A DNA stretch of 64,000 nt, taken from Paenibacillus sp. N3.4 (lineage in GTDB: Bacteria > Bacillota > Bacilli > Paenibacillales > NBRC-103111). A model generated the notes under the pieces. That model ran no database searches. It saw only the letters and a program-made list of their open reading frames with translations, and was not told the origin of the DNA. The DNA lies in contig NZ_VRTT01000020.1 of assembly GCF_008017805.1 (NCBI RefSeq), positions 1-64,000 on the forward strand, given 5' to 3'. Of this stretch, positions 27,631-36,422 are shown one piece after another. Positions within the stretch are counted from its first letter, which is position 1; each line of letters begins with the position of its first letter. Position numbers and translations under genes: made by a program.

Positions 27631-28467
27631 ATGAGTCACCGTAGTGAAACAGTAAGGGATAATCGGATTTCTGTTGTCATCATTGCACAGGACGATGAAA
27701 CAAGAATCGGAAATGCGATCATCTCTTGCAAGTCTTTTGCAGACGAAATCATTGTCATAGATGGGGGAAGCAAAGACGCAACTGTAAGTGTATCTGAGCA
27801 ATTGGGCTGTCGTGTATACAGCAATCCTTGGCCGGGTTATGCCAAACAGCGTATTTATGGAAGTGATCGCGCAGCCTATGATTGGATTTTCGTCATCGAT
27901 ACCGATGAAGTTGTGAATGCATCCTTGGCAGTAGCTATTCAGGAGCTGAAAGGGCACTTATCGGATAAGAGCAAAGCTTATGCAGTTCTACGTATCGGTG
28001 ACTTTTTGGGAAGCTGGATGGGAAAAGGGGAACGGCTTGTTCGTCTCTATAATCGTACAGAGATTCAGTATAGAGATAGTCTTGTGCACGAAACACCGGA
28101 TGTTGCGAATGACCAGGTGCTAGAGCTGCCAGGTGTGCTGTGGCATTACGGTTTTCGGAGTATTCACGATCATATTCAGCGATTTAACAAATACACCGAC
28201 TTGGAAGCGCAAGGCGCAGCAGCTATGGGCAAACGATTCAACATGCTGCGTATGATTGTACGCCCTCCCTTGCGATTTGTGCAAAAGTATATGTTTCATG
28301 GCTTGTATAAAAAGGGGATTCCGGGTCTTGCCGTCTCTGTATTTTGGGCGATTTATGAGTTTCTTGTCTGTTTAAAACAGTATGAACTGCTGCTTGTAAA
28401 GAAAAAGCTTATTCACTCAAAAGAAGAGTCCATCAAGGAGGGAAATGCCTATGCGATTCAACAATAG
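27631..28467 (+). CDS. Glycosyltransferase family 2 (WaaE/KdtX-like)
   Basis: A 278-residue GT2 enzyme resembling lipopolysaccharide core beta-glucosyltransferases of the WaaE type: ISVVIIAQDDETRIGNAI, EIIVIDGGSKD, IFVIDTDEVV and WHYGFRSIHDHIQRFNKYTDLEA. It would add a hexose, probably glucose, to the EPS repeat unit. ATG 27631 follows GAGAGAGGGG. Its end overlaps the next start by 17 bases. Confidence 0.9.
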   Translation: MSHRSETVRDNRISVVIIAQDDETRIGNAIISCKSFADEIIVIDGGSKDATVSVSEQLGCRVYSNPWPGYAKQRIYGSDRAAYDWIFVIDTDEVVNASLAVAIQELKGHLSDKSKAYAVLRIGDFLGSWMGKGERLVRLYNRTEIQYRDSLVHETPDVANDQVLELPGVLWHYGFRSIHDHIQRFNKYTDLEAQGAAAMGKRFNMLRMIVRPPLRFVQKYMFHGLYKKGIPGLAVSVFWAIYEFLVCLKQYELLLVKKKLIHSKEESIKEGNAYAIQQ

Positions 28468-29721
28468 TTTGCGCATCCTGTCTACGGGAATGGGATGGCC
28501 TTCGGCGCAGCCCGGCGGATTAAACACATATTTCAAACACATTTGCGAACAATTGTCAGAAATCCATGATGTGCAGGCTTTGGTCTGTAGCGCAGACGAT
28601 CCAGTCATTCGGGATGGGATGAGCGTTACGAATGTAGCCAAGACTCAGTTGAAGCTGAGCAAAAGACGAGAGGCCTTCAGGCACCATGCAGCGTGGTTGA
28701 TGGATAACAAGGAAATGGATATTGTTTACTCGCACTTTGCTCCTTACAGCTTAGGTGTAGCTATGGAAGCTAAAAAGCGTAATATCCCGGTTGTCATGAC
28801 ATTTCATGGTCCTTGGAGCGAAGAGATGAAAGTCGAAGCAAGGGATTAAAGGGGCGCATCAAAGCACTCATCGCAAAAAATATGGAAATGAAAGCTTATC
28901 GGCTGGCGGATGCTTTCATTGTATTAAGTGAAACCTTTCGTGATATTTTGCACCACGATTACGGAGTGCCGCTTTCAAAGATTCACATCGTATCAGGCGG
29001 GGCAGATATTTGGCGCTTCAAGCCTGCGACGAATCGCATAGGGATCAAGGATAAATTAGGTCTATCTGAAGGAACTAACGTGATATTGACGTTAAGAAGA
29101 CTTGTGAATCGAATGGGCCTTCTTCAACTCCTTGATGCTTGGAAGGAAGCAGCGCCGCTTATTCCAGATACTGTGCTGCTCATTGGCGGCAAGGGGCCGC
29201 TCAAAGATGAGTTAGAACGCCGAATTGCTGAATATGGTCTGCAGTCTCGTGTTCAACTGCTTGGCTATATACCAGACAGTGAGCTTACAGACTATTATCA
29301 GGCAGCCGACCTATTCGTTGTTCCATCCCAAGCGTTAGAGGGATTTGGACTCATTACAGTGGAAGCCATGGCGGCAGGAATTCCGGTTATGGCGACACCG
29401 GTTGGCGGCAATCGAGAAATTTTGCAGAAATTCCGTCCCGAGATGCTGTTCGCCAGCAAAAACAGCCGTGATATGGCAGCAGGTCTTCTGCGGATGTTTA
29501 ATCAGCGCGAGCATTGGCCGACGTCGGAACAATGCAGAGATCATGTGATGGCCCATTACACGTGGGAGCATGTTTCCGAGCAGGTGGAACTAATTTTTAA
29601 ATCTGTCATTGATCATCATTCGATCGTTTATGGTCGCAATGGCCATACTCGGCTTCAAACCAATCGGAAAGGAGGAAACGAGAAGGATGTTGAGAGTAGC
29701 GTATTTGGATCATACCGCTAG
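28451..29721 (+). pseudogene. Glycosyltransferase family 4, frameshifted
   Basis: One GT-B enzyme of ~423 residues in two frames. The first frame (to 28849) holds the N-terminal domain (STGMGWPSAQPGGLNTYF, VVMTFHGPWSEEM) and ends EARD-stop; the second resumes GLKGRIKALIAKNMEMK and carries the donor domain with the E(x7)E-type EGFGLITVEAMAAGIP. One extra G in GGG at 28842-28844 restores EARGLKGRIKA. The start is ATG 28451, eight bases after AAGGAGGG. The acceptor is unknown; mannosyl or glucosyl transfer is usual. Confidence 0.85.
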
Positions 29722-30829
29722 ATGGAGCGGGGGGGAAGTCGCGCTTTATAACTTGATTACACATTTGGGAAGCGAAGTGGACCCGCTGGTCATTGTAGCT
29801 GAGGAAGGTTCTTTGGTCGACCGCTTAAGGGCTAAAGGCATTGATGTCCGTGTTGTACCCTTAAGCGATAAAGTGCGCAACCGCAATCGCAATGCGGTGA
29901 ATCTGCAGGCTGTAACCGCAGGCGCTGAGCTTTTCACCTATGGCAAAAGGCTCTCGAAATTGTTGAAGAAAGAAGGAGTAGCTTGCGTTCATACGAATTC
30001 GTTAAAATCGGCATTTTATGGCGCTGTTGCCGCCAAAATGGCTGGAATTCCACTTATCTGGCATATCAGGGACCATATTGGCGTGCCTTACTTGAAACCG
30101 ATCGTTGCTCAAGCTATACGCTGGTTGTCGCGTTTACTGCCTAATGGCGTAATCGCAAATTCCAAATCTACCCTGAACGCCCTTCAACTGCCTAAATCGA
30201 AGAAAACATTAGTGCTCTACTCGGCTTTCGCTGAAGCCTTTAATCCGATTCTTCCTGTAAGAAGAACCAATAAACCATATATTGTGCTTTTAGTCGGGCG
30301 ATTAGCGGAATGGAAAGGACAACATGTCTTGCTTGAAGCGGCAAAGTCATTTCCACGTGATCAACAGGTCGAGTTCTGGTTAGCCGGCGATGCCCTATTC
30401 GGTGAAGATGCTTATAAACAGAGGCTGCTGAAGCAAATGGAAGCTGATCAATTGCACCATGTTAAAGTATTGGGCCATGTCGATCATATACAGACGCTGA
30501 TGCAGCAAGCTGATCTTCTGGTTCATACCTCCATAACGCCTGAGCCATTCGGTCAGGTAATCGTAGAGGGTATGGCGGCAGGTTTGCCTGTCATCGCTTC
30601 TAATGAAGGAGGTCCGACAGAAACCGTGGTACATGGTGAAACAGGGCTCCTCATTCCGCCGGGTGACCCAGGTCTCCTTGCTGAATCGATACGGTTTTTA
30701 CTGGACCGGCCCGAAGAGAGACGCAGAATGAGTGAGAATGGCATCAAACGCGTTGAGCAGCATTTTGTTATTGAACGAACAGTTACCCAAATCACTCATT
30801 ACTATGCAGGTCTCATTGCGAGCTCGTGA
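29687..30829 (+). CDS. Glycosyltransferase family 4
   Basis: A 380-residue GT-B enzyme: RVAYLDHTARWSGGEVALYN at the N-terminus, LVGRLAEWKGQHVLLEA and EPFGQVIVEGMAAGLPVIAS (donor-binding E-x7-E region). ATG 29687 is placed by AAAGGAGG at 29668-29675 and overlaps the previous gene by 35 bases. It would add one sugar of the EPS unit. Confidence 0.93.
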   Translation: MLRVAYLDHTARWSGGEVALYNLITHLGSEVDPLVIVAEEGSLVDRLRAKGIDVRVVPLSDKVRNRNRNAVNLQAVTAGAELFTYGKRLSKLLKKEGVACVHTNSLKSAFYGAVAAKMAGIPLIWHIRDHIGVPYLKPIVAQAIRWLSRLLPNGVIANSKSTLNALQLPKSKKTLVLYSAFAEAFNPILPVRRTNKPYIVLLVGRLAEWKGQHVLLEAAKSFPRDQQVEFWLAGDALFGEDAYKQRLLKQMEADQLHHVKVLGHVDHIQTLMQQADLLVHTSITPEPFGQVIVEGMAAGLPVIASNEGGPTETVVHGETGLLIPPGDPGLLAESIRFLLDRPEERRRMSENGIKRVEQHFVIERTVTQITHYYAGLIASS

Positions 30830-30861
30830 TAAGATCTCAAGTAAACAAAAGGATGGATCAA

Positions 30862-31962
30862 ATGAAAATAGCTATAGCGCATGATTATTTGGTTCAAATG
30901 GGCGGGGCGGAAAGAGTCGTCGAGGTGTTTCACCAAATGTTTCCGAACGCCCCCATCTACACGACGATGTTTAAAAGTAATGGGCTGCTTGACGAACTGC
31001 GAGATGCGGATATTCGTGCCTCTTGGATGCAAAAAATGCCCGGAGGGCAAAATCACTTTAAAGAGATGCTTCCTCTGTATCCTTTTGCTATTAAGGATTT
31101 TGATTTCAGCGAATTCGATATCGTTCTCAGCTCCAGCAGTGCTTTTATGAAAAGTATTCAAGTGCCGAAAGAAACGTTTCATCTCTGTTACTGCCATACG
31201 CCAATGCGCTTCGCTTGGGATTACGATACGTACATGGAGCGGCAATCCAAATCCAGCGTCATGAAGCGGCTTTTGAAAATATATATCGACAGACTGAAGC
31301 ATTGGGATCAAAAAACATCCGTCAATGTGAATCAATTTATTGCCAATTCCTCTGTCGTCAAGAAAAGGATACGGAATTATTACCAACGTGACGCCGATAT
31401 TATTTTTCCACCCATAAATACTTCTCGTTTTCATAGCACAACGTCGATCGAAAATTATTATTTAGTTGTATCCCGACTCGTCTCCTATAAACGGATCGAT
31501 CTGGCCGTTGAAGCCTTTAATCGCAATGGTCTTCCGCTGTATATCGTCGGCGAGGGACCTGATATGGTGCGACTGAAGCAGATGGCTAAAGGGAATGTTC
31601 GATTTCTGGGGAGACTGGATGATAAAGCGGTAACGAAAATGATGGCGGAGTGCAGAGCGTTGATTTTCCCCGGCGAGGAAGACTTCGGCATTACGCCGTT
31701 GGAGGCGAATGCTGCTGGCAGACCTGTTGTCGCTTATCAGGCAGGAGGAGCATTGGATACCATTGTGCCCCTTGTGAATGGCGTGTTCTTCAAACGGCAG
31801 GAAGTTGACGATCTTCTGGGGGCGATTGATGAAGTGGAGAGCCATGCATGGGATGTTGGGAAAATTATGAATCACGCGAATAAATTCGATGAGAAAGCTT
31901 TTATGGATACCTTCAAAGTTTATATGGGTACAGCATATCAACAATTCAGAGAGGGGCAGTGA
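30862..31962 (+). CDS. Glycosyltransferase family 4, mannosyltransferase-like
   Basis: A 366-residue GT-B enzyme opening MKIAIAHDYLVQMGGAERVV, with CYCHTPMRFAWDY, VVSRLVSYKRIDLAVEAF and FPGEEDFGITPLEANAAGRP. These signatures are common in WbaZ/RfaB-type mannosyltransferases; with ManC in the same operon a GDP-mannose donor is a reasonable inference. Start ATG 30862 preceded by AAAAGG. Confidence 0.92.
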   Translation: MKIAIAHDYLVQMGGAERVVEVFHQMFPNAPIYTTMFKSNGLLDELRDADIRASWMQKMPGGQNHFKEMLPLYPFAIKDFDFSEFDIVLSSSSAFMKSIQVPKETFHLCYCHTPMRFAWDYDTYMERQSKSSVMKRLLKIYIDRLKHWDQKTSVNVNQFIANSSVVKKRIRNYYQRDADIIFPPINTSRFHSTTSIENYYLVVSRLVSYKRIDLAVEAFNRNGLPLYIVGEGPDMVRLKQMAKGNVRFLGRLDDKAVTKMMAECRALIFPGEEDFGITPLEANAAGRPVVAYQAGGALDTIVPLVNGVFFKRQEVDDLLGAIDEVESHAWDVGKIMNHANKFDEKAFMDTFKVYMGTAYQQFREGQ

Positions 31963-31966
31963 TCTT

Positions 31967-33295
31967 ATGAAAATTGCAGTAATCGGGACGGGCTATGTAG
32001 GGTTAGTTTCCGGTGTTTGTTTTGCTGAAGTTGGCAATCAGGTTATCTGTGTCGATCATGATAAACAAAAGATAGAAAAGCTGCAAAACCACATGTCACC
32101 GATCTATGAACCTGGTATTGAGGCGTTAATGGAACGAAACCTGAAAGAGGGACGGTTGGCATTTACCTCAGACCTGTCTCAGGCAATCAAGCAATCGGAC
32201 CTTGTCATTATTGCCGTTGGTACCCCTTCCTTACCGAGTGGTGAAGCTGATCTGCAATACATCGAGCAGGCGGCTATCGAAATTGGGAAAGCTATGAATG
32301 GCCATAAAATTATAGCTACTAAAAGTACGGTGCCTGTAGGCACCAATGAGCATATTCACATGATTCTATCGATGAATACCATGGAGCCTTTCGATGTGGT
32401 CTCGATTCCTGAATTTCTGCGGGAAGGCTCGGCCATTGATGACACCCTTCATCCAGACCGAATTGTCATCGGATTGGATAATCCGCATTTAGCGGAGCGG
32501 CTTATCGCACTCCATCGGTCATTTACCGATCAAATTTTCATTACAAGCATTCGCAGCGCGGAGATGATCAAATACGCATCAAACGCATTTTTGGCTACAA
32601 AAATATCGTTCATTAATGAAATTTCCAATATATGCGAAAAGGTTGGCGCTGATGTGATGGAGGTAGCAAAAGGAATGGGCAAGGATCCAAGAATCGGCGC
32701 TTCCTTCCTAAATGCCGGAATCGGCTATGGCGGCTCCTGCTTTCCCAAGGATACAGATGCGCTCATTCAAATTGCCGGCAATGTCGATTATGAATTTCAA
32801 TTGCTGAAATCCGTCGTCGAAGTCAATAAAGCGCAGCGTTATAAAATAATTACAAAGCTGGAGGCAACCTTGAAAAAGCTCAAGGGAAAGGTCATTGGCA
32901 TTTGGGGGTTATCCTTCAAGCCGAATACGGATGATATTCGTTACGCGCCCTCCATTGAAATTGTTGAAACGCTGCTGCATGCGGGAGCAAGATTGAAATT
33001 GTATGATCCTATCGCGATGGATCGATTTAGGGAACGCATTGACCACCCTGCCATCCAGTGGTGTGAGAATGCTTTGGAAGCAGCATCAGGGGCTGACGCG
33101 ATTTGTTTGTTGACCGATTGGAATGAATTCAAGGAAGTTCCGTTATCTCAGCTCATTTTCATTATGGAACAACCTAATTTGATAGATGGTCGCAATGTTT
33201 ACACGCAAGAACAGATTGAAGGTACGGGTCTTAGTTACTATTCTGTGGGCAGACCCGATATGAAGCATTCCACCCGTAACAAGGCACTTGCTTAA
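31967..33295 (+). CDS. ugd: UDP-glucose 6-dehydrogenase
   Basis: A 442-residue enzyme oxidising UDP-glucose to UDP-glucuronate with two NAD+. Features: Rossmann GTGYVGLVSGVCFAEVG at the N-terminus, IVAVGTPS-like segment, ATKSTVPVGT, and GYGGSCFPKDTDAL with the catalytic Cys at residue 258, then SFKPNTDDIRYAPS. GAGAGGGGC precedes the ATG at 31967. It supplies the acidic sugar of the polymer from the GalU product. Confidence 0.95.
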   Translation: MKIAVIGTGYVGLVSGVCFAEVGNQVICVDHDKQKIEKLQNHMSPIYEPGIEALMERNLKEGRLAFTSDLSQAIKQSDLVIIAVGTPSLPSGEADLQYIEQAAIEIGKAMNGHKIIATKSTVPVGTNEHIHMILSMNTMEPFDVVSIPEFLREGSAIDDTLHPDRIVIGLDNPHLAERLIALHRSFTDQIFITSIRSAEMIKYASNAFLATKISFINEISNICEKVGADVMEVAKGMGKDPRIGASFLNAGIGYGGSCFPKDTDALIQIAGNVDYEFQLLKSVVEVNKAQRYKIITKLEATLKKLKGKVIGIWGLSFKPNTDDIRYAPSIEIVETLLHAGARLKLYDPIAMDRFRERIDHPAIQWCENALEAASGADAICLLTDWNEFKEVPLSQLIFIMEQPNLIDGRNVYTQEQIEGTGLSYYSVGRPDMKHSTRNKALA

Positions 33296-33336
33296 CTAAA
33301 AAGAAGTATTCACAATAAATGGAATGGAGCGTGTTC

Positions 33337-34701
33337 ATGATGAAAATAGTTCTTCTTTCCGGCGGTTCGGGTAAACGGTTGTGGCCTTTGTCCAATGATT
33401 CAAGATCCAAGCAATTTCTCAAAGTTCTTGAAGATTCAGAGGGAAAAAGTGAATCCATGGTACAGCGCGTGTGGAGGCAGCTCCAACAAGCAGGGCTCGG
33501 TGATTCCGCGTATCTGGCGACGAATCGCTCTCAGGTTGAGATGATTATGAGTCAATTAGGCAGCGAATCCCCTTTGATTGTAGAACCAGAAAGAAGAGAC
33601 ACATTTCCAGCCATCGCGCTTGCTGCAACGTACATGTATGATGTCGAAAGCCTGCCCTTGGATACGGTCATCACGGTGATGCCTGTAGACCCTTTTGTAG
33701 ACGCAGCTTTTTTCCGTAAAATAAAAGAATTAGAGAATGTATTGGCTGAAACGGATGCAAACCTAGCCTTAATGGGCGTAGTGCCTAGTGTTCCTTCTGA
33801 AAAATACGGCTATATCGTTCCTTCAGACAAACGCCTCGCAGGGACTGAAGCGCTAAGGGTGAATCACTTTGTTGAAAAGCCTGATCGTGCACAGGCTGCT
33901 GCTTTAATCGAGCAAAAAGCACTTTGGAATTGTGGTGTTTTTGCTTTCCGTTTGGGTTACCTCATAGAGGTGATGGTTCAAAAAGGGATTCCTATTCAGT
34001 ATGAGGCGATGCTCAAACATTATAACAAGTTATCTAAGATCAGCTTTGACTATGAAGTTGTGGAAAAAGAAGCTAGCGTTGTTGTCGTCCCTTATGACGG
34101 GTATTGGAAAGATCTCGGGACTTGGAATACATTGACGGAAGAAATGAGCCGCTCTCAGATTGGTACGGGGATTGTTACTAGTGATTCAGTGAATACACAT
34201 TTGATTAATGAACTTGATATCCCGGTTACCGTGATTGGAGTGTCAGATGCGGTTATTGCTGTCAGTCCGGACGGGATTTTGGTGACTGCCAAATCGGAGA
34301 GTCCAAGAATCAAGGAAGTCATGAATAAAATTGAAAAACGTCCGATGTATGAAGAGCGCAGGTGGGGACGCTATCGTGTCATCGACTATGTGAAATATAC
34401 GGAGGAAAATGAAGTTTTGACCAAGCGCATTCTCGTGCGCAGCGGCAAAAACATAAGCTACCAGCTCCATTACAAGCGAAGTGAGGTATGGACGATAATT
34501 AGCGGCGTGGCAGATATCGTCATCAATGACAAGCTGTATCAAGTAAAGCCAGGGGATGTTGTTCGTATTCCGGAAGGGACAAGGCATAGCATTCGTGCGA
34601 TTACGGATGTAGAGTTTATTGAAGTCCAAAGCGGAACGGAATTAATTGAAGAAGATACAGTCCGTATCTGTATGGAATGGAAGGATATTCCACTTCATTA
34701 G
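33337..34701 (+). CDS. manC: Mannose-1-phosphate guanylyltransferase / mannose-6-phosphate isomerase
   Basis: A 454-residue bifunctional-type enzyme. The N-terminal nucleotidyltransferase has LSGGSGKRLWPLSND, TFPAIALAA and FVEKPD; the C-terminal cupin (residues ~340-450) has RRWGRYRVID, QLHYKRSEVW and GDVVRIPEGTRHS, as in ManC/AlgA type II isomerases. It makes GDP-mannose for the EPS mannosyltransferases. No phosphomannomutase is in the window, so that step must be supplied elsewhere. Last biosynthetic gene of the cluster. Confidence 0.94.
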   Translation: MMKIVLLSGGSGKRLWPLSNDSRSKQFLKVLEDSEGKSESMVQRVWRQLQQAGLGDSAYLATNRSQVEMIMSQLGSESPLIVEPERRDTFPAIALAATYMYDVESLPLDTVITVMPVDPFVDAAFFRKIKELENVLAETDANLALMGVVPSVPSEKYGYIVPSDKRLAGTEALRVNHFVEKPDRAQAAALIEQKALWNCGVFAFRLGYLIEVMVQKGIPIQYEAMLKHYNKLSKISFDYEVVEKEASVVVVPYDGYWKDLGTWNTLTEEMSRSQIGTGIVTSDSVNTHLINELDIPVTVIGVSDAVIAVSPDGILVTAKSESPRIKEVMNKIEKRPMYEERRWGRYRVIDYVKYTEENEVLTKRILVRSGKNISYQLHYKRSEVWTIISGVADIVINDKLYQVKPGDVVRIPEGTRHSIRAITDVEFIEVQSGTELIEEDTVRICMEWKDIPLH

Positions 34702-34735
34702 TTTATTTAAATGTCGCTATTAGAACATAAGCAAT

Positions 34736-34765
34736 GCCTTCTATTCGAATTTAAGAATGGAAGGC
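34736..34765 (+). terminator. Probable terminator after manC
   Basis: GCCTTCTATTC pairs with GAATGGAAGGC (one mismatch) around an 8-base loop; only a short T-rich stretch follows, so it may be partial, leaving read-through to the glycosidase genes. Confidence 0.5.
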
Positions 34766-34902
34766 TATCTTTCATTTGAAAACGAAATAGAAATGGAAAA
34801 AATTGAAAAATGCCTGGTGTGATTGATCTAACAGTAGGATACGTGTTCTGATCAGCCATCATTGGGTAAGCCTATTGTTAACACGATCAAACTGGAGGTT
34901 AG

Positions 34903-36384
34903 ATGATGTTGAATATCGGAAAGGCGGGTGTGTTCAGAAAGGTGGTTTCCTTATTATTTCTATTAAGTCTCCTATCACCGAGTTTGCTCACACACCCAAC
35001 AATTTCACAAGCGTCAGGTTTACCCATCAATTCGAAAGCAACGGTTGAAGCCAGATCAGTGCTGCAGTATTTGTACAATATATCGGGTGTGATGACCATT
35101 AGCGGACAGCATGATTACTTGGAAAGTCCAGATGAATGGAGCAAGAAAGTGAAGGGGGTGACTGGCAAATATCCGGCTCTCCACGGATATGAGTTTGGAG
35201 CGATTATGAACCAAACGGCTAGTCAATTGGATTCGCAAAGACAAAATGTGGTGAACAGTGCCATTGAATGGAGTCAAGCAGGCGGTCTGGTGAGCATTAC
35301 GTACCACGAAAGCATTCCGGGAACCTGTCTGTGCTGGTCGAATGTCAAAAAAGGAATGAGCCAAGCTGATTTTGATCTGTATGTAACCCCGGGCACCTCG
35401 CAATATAAGCAATTGATCGCGGATCTGGATAAAGCGGCATTGTATTTAGGCCAATTACGGGATGCAGGTGTGCCGGTTCTATGGCGTCCCTATCATGAAA
35501 TGAATGGCGATTGGTTCTGGTGGGGGAAGAAGTCGAACTTCACCGCGTTGTGGAATATTATGTATGATCGCTTCGTCCGCGTTCATCAATTGAACAACTT
35601 ATTGTGGGTATGGAGCCCCAATGCGCCTAACGCCTCATCGGACGCTTACAATGCCACTTATCCGGGTGATGGCAAGGTTGATGTACTTGCTGTTGATATT
35701 TATGACAATGACTATAAATCGGACTACTACGATAAAATTGTTGAATTAGCCAAAGGTAAGCCTGTCGCTATCGGCGAAAATGGCGAATTGCCAAGTAGCA
35801 CGATTCTGAGTAAACAACCCAAATGGGCCTATGTTATGACTTGGGGAAAGATGCTAGCTGATAATAATGCCGCGGAAGAGATCAAATCGTTCTATTCGCA
35901 TCCAAAATTGTTGACAAGAGAATCGTTTTTGCTTCCTTTAAAAATGTCTTCCATAGCCATTCGCAATGGGCTTCATGCAGAATATTACGATAATATGGAT
36001 TTCACAGCATTAAAAGAAGTGAAAGAAGACGCCAAGATTGATTTTAATTGGTTCAACACAGCGCCCTATCCATCGATGCAGGCCGATACCTTTTCTGTGA
36101 GATGGACAGGTAAACTAAAGCCTCTATATACAGAAACGTACAAAATATCGACATTGAGCGATGATGGCATTCGCGTTTGGGTGAACGGTTTGCTTGTGAT
36201 TGACAGTTGGTTTAATCAGAGCTGGGTAGAACGGACTGGGACGATTGCGTTGACGGCTGGAACACCTGTCGATTTTAAAGTGGAATATTATAATAATACG
36301 AATGGAGCTGCAGCTAAAGTGATGTGGGCAAGTCCCTCCCAAACGAAAGAAATAATTCCAGAGCATGCCTTTTTTCTTCCCTAG
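34903..36384 (+). CDS. Secreted GH26 mannanase-like glycosidase with a PA14 domain
   Basis: A ~493-residue secreted enzyme. A signal peptide (VVSLLFLLSLLSPSLL, cleavage near QASG) precedes a GH26 (beta/alpha)8 domain: RPYHEMNGDWFWWG carries the acid/base Glu near 201 and AIGENGELP the nucleophile Glu near 292. Residues ~352-492 form a PA14-like beta-sandwich (HAEYYDNMDF, SDDGIRVWVNG, DFKVEYYNN). GH26 enzymes cleave beta-1,4-mannans. Its position right after a mannose/glucuronate EPS cluster suggests trimming or release of that polymer. Similar GH26 genes are reported in P. polymyxa EPS clusters (from memory). Confidence 0.9.
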   Translation: MMLNIGKAGVFRKVVSLLFLLSLLSPSLLTHPTISQASGLPINSKATVEARSVLQYLYNISGVMTISGQHDYLESPDEWSKKVKGVTGKYPALHGYEFGAIMNQTASQLDSQRQNVVNSAIEWSQAGGLVSITYHESIPGTCLCWSNVKKGMSQADFDLYVTPGTSQYKQLIADLDKAALYLGQLRDAGVPVLWRPYHEMNGDWFWWGKKSNFTALWNIMYDRFVRVHQLNNLLWVWSPNAPNASSDAYNATYPGDGKVDVLAVDIYDNDYKSDYYDKIVELAKGKPVAIGENGELPSSTILSKQPKWAYVMTWGKMLADNNAAEEIKSFYSHPKLLTRESFLLPLKMSSIAIRNGLHAEYYDNMDFTALKEVKEDAKIDFNWFNTAPYPSMQADTFSVRWTGKLKPLYTETYKISTLSDDGIRVWVNGLLVIDSWFNQSWVERTGTIALTAGTPVDFKVEYYNNTNGAAAKVMWASPSQTKEIIPEHAFFLP

Positions 36385-36422
36385 CGAAGGAACGGTATCC
36401 CTATGGAAAGGAAAAGAGCAGG

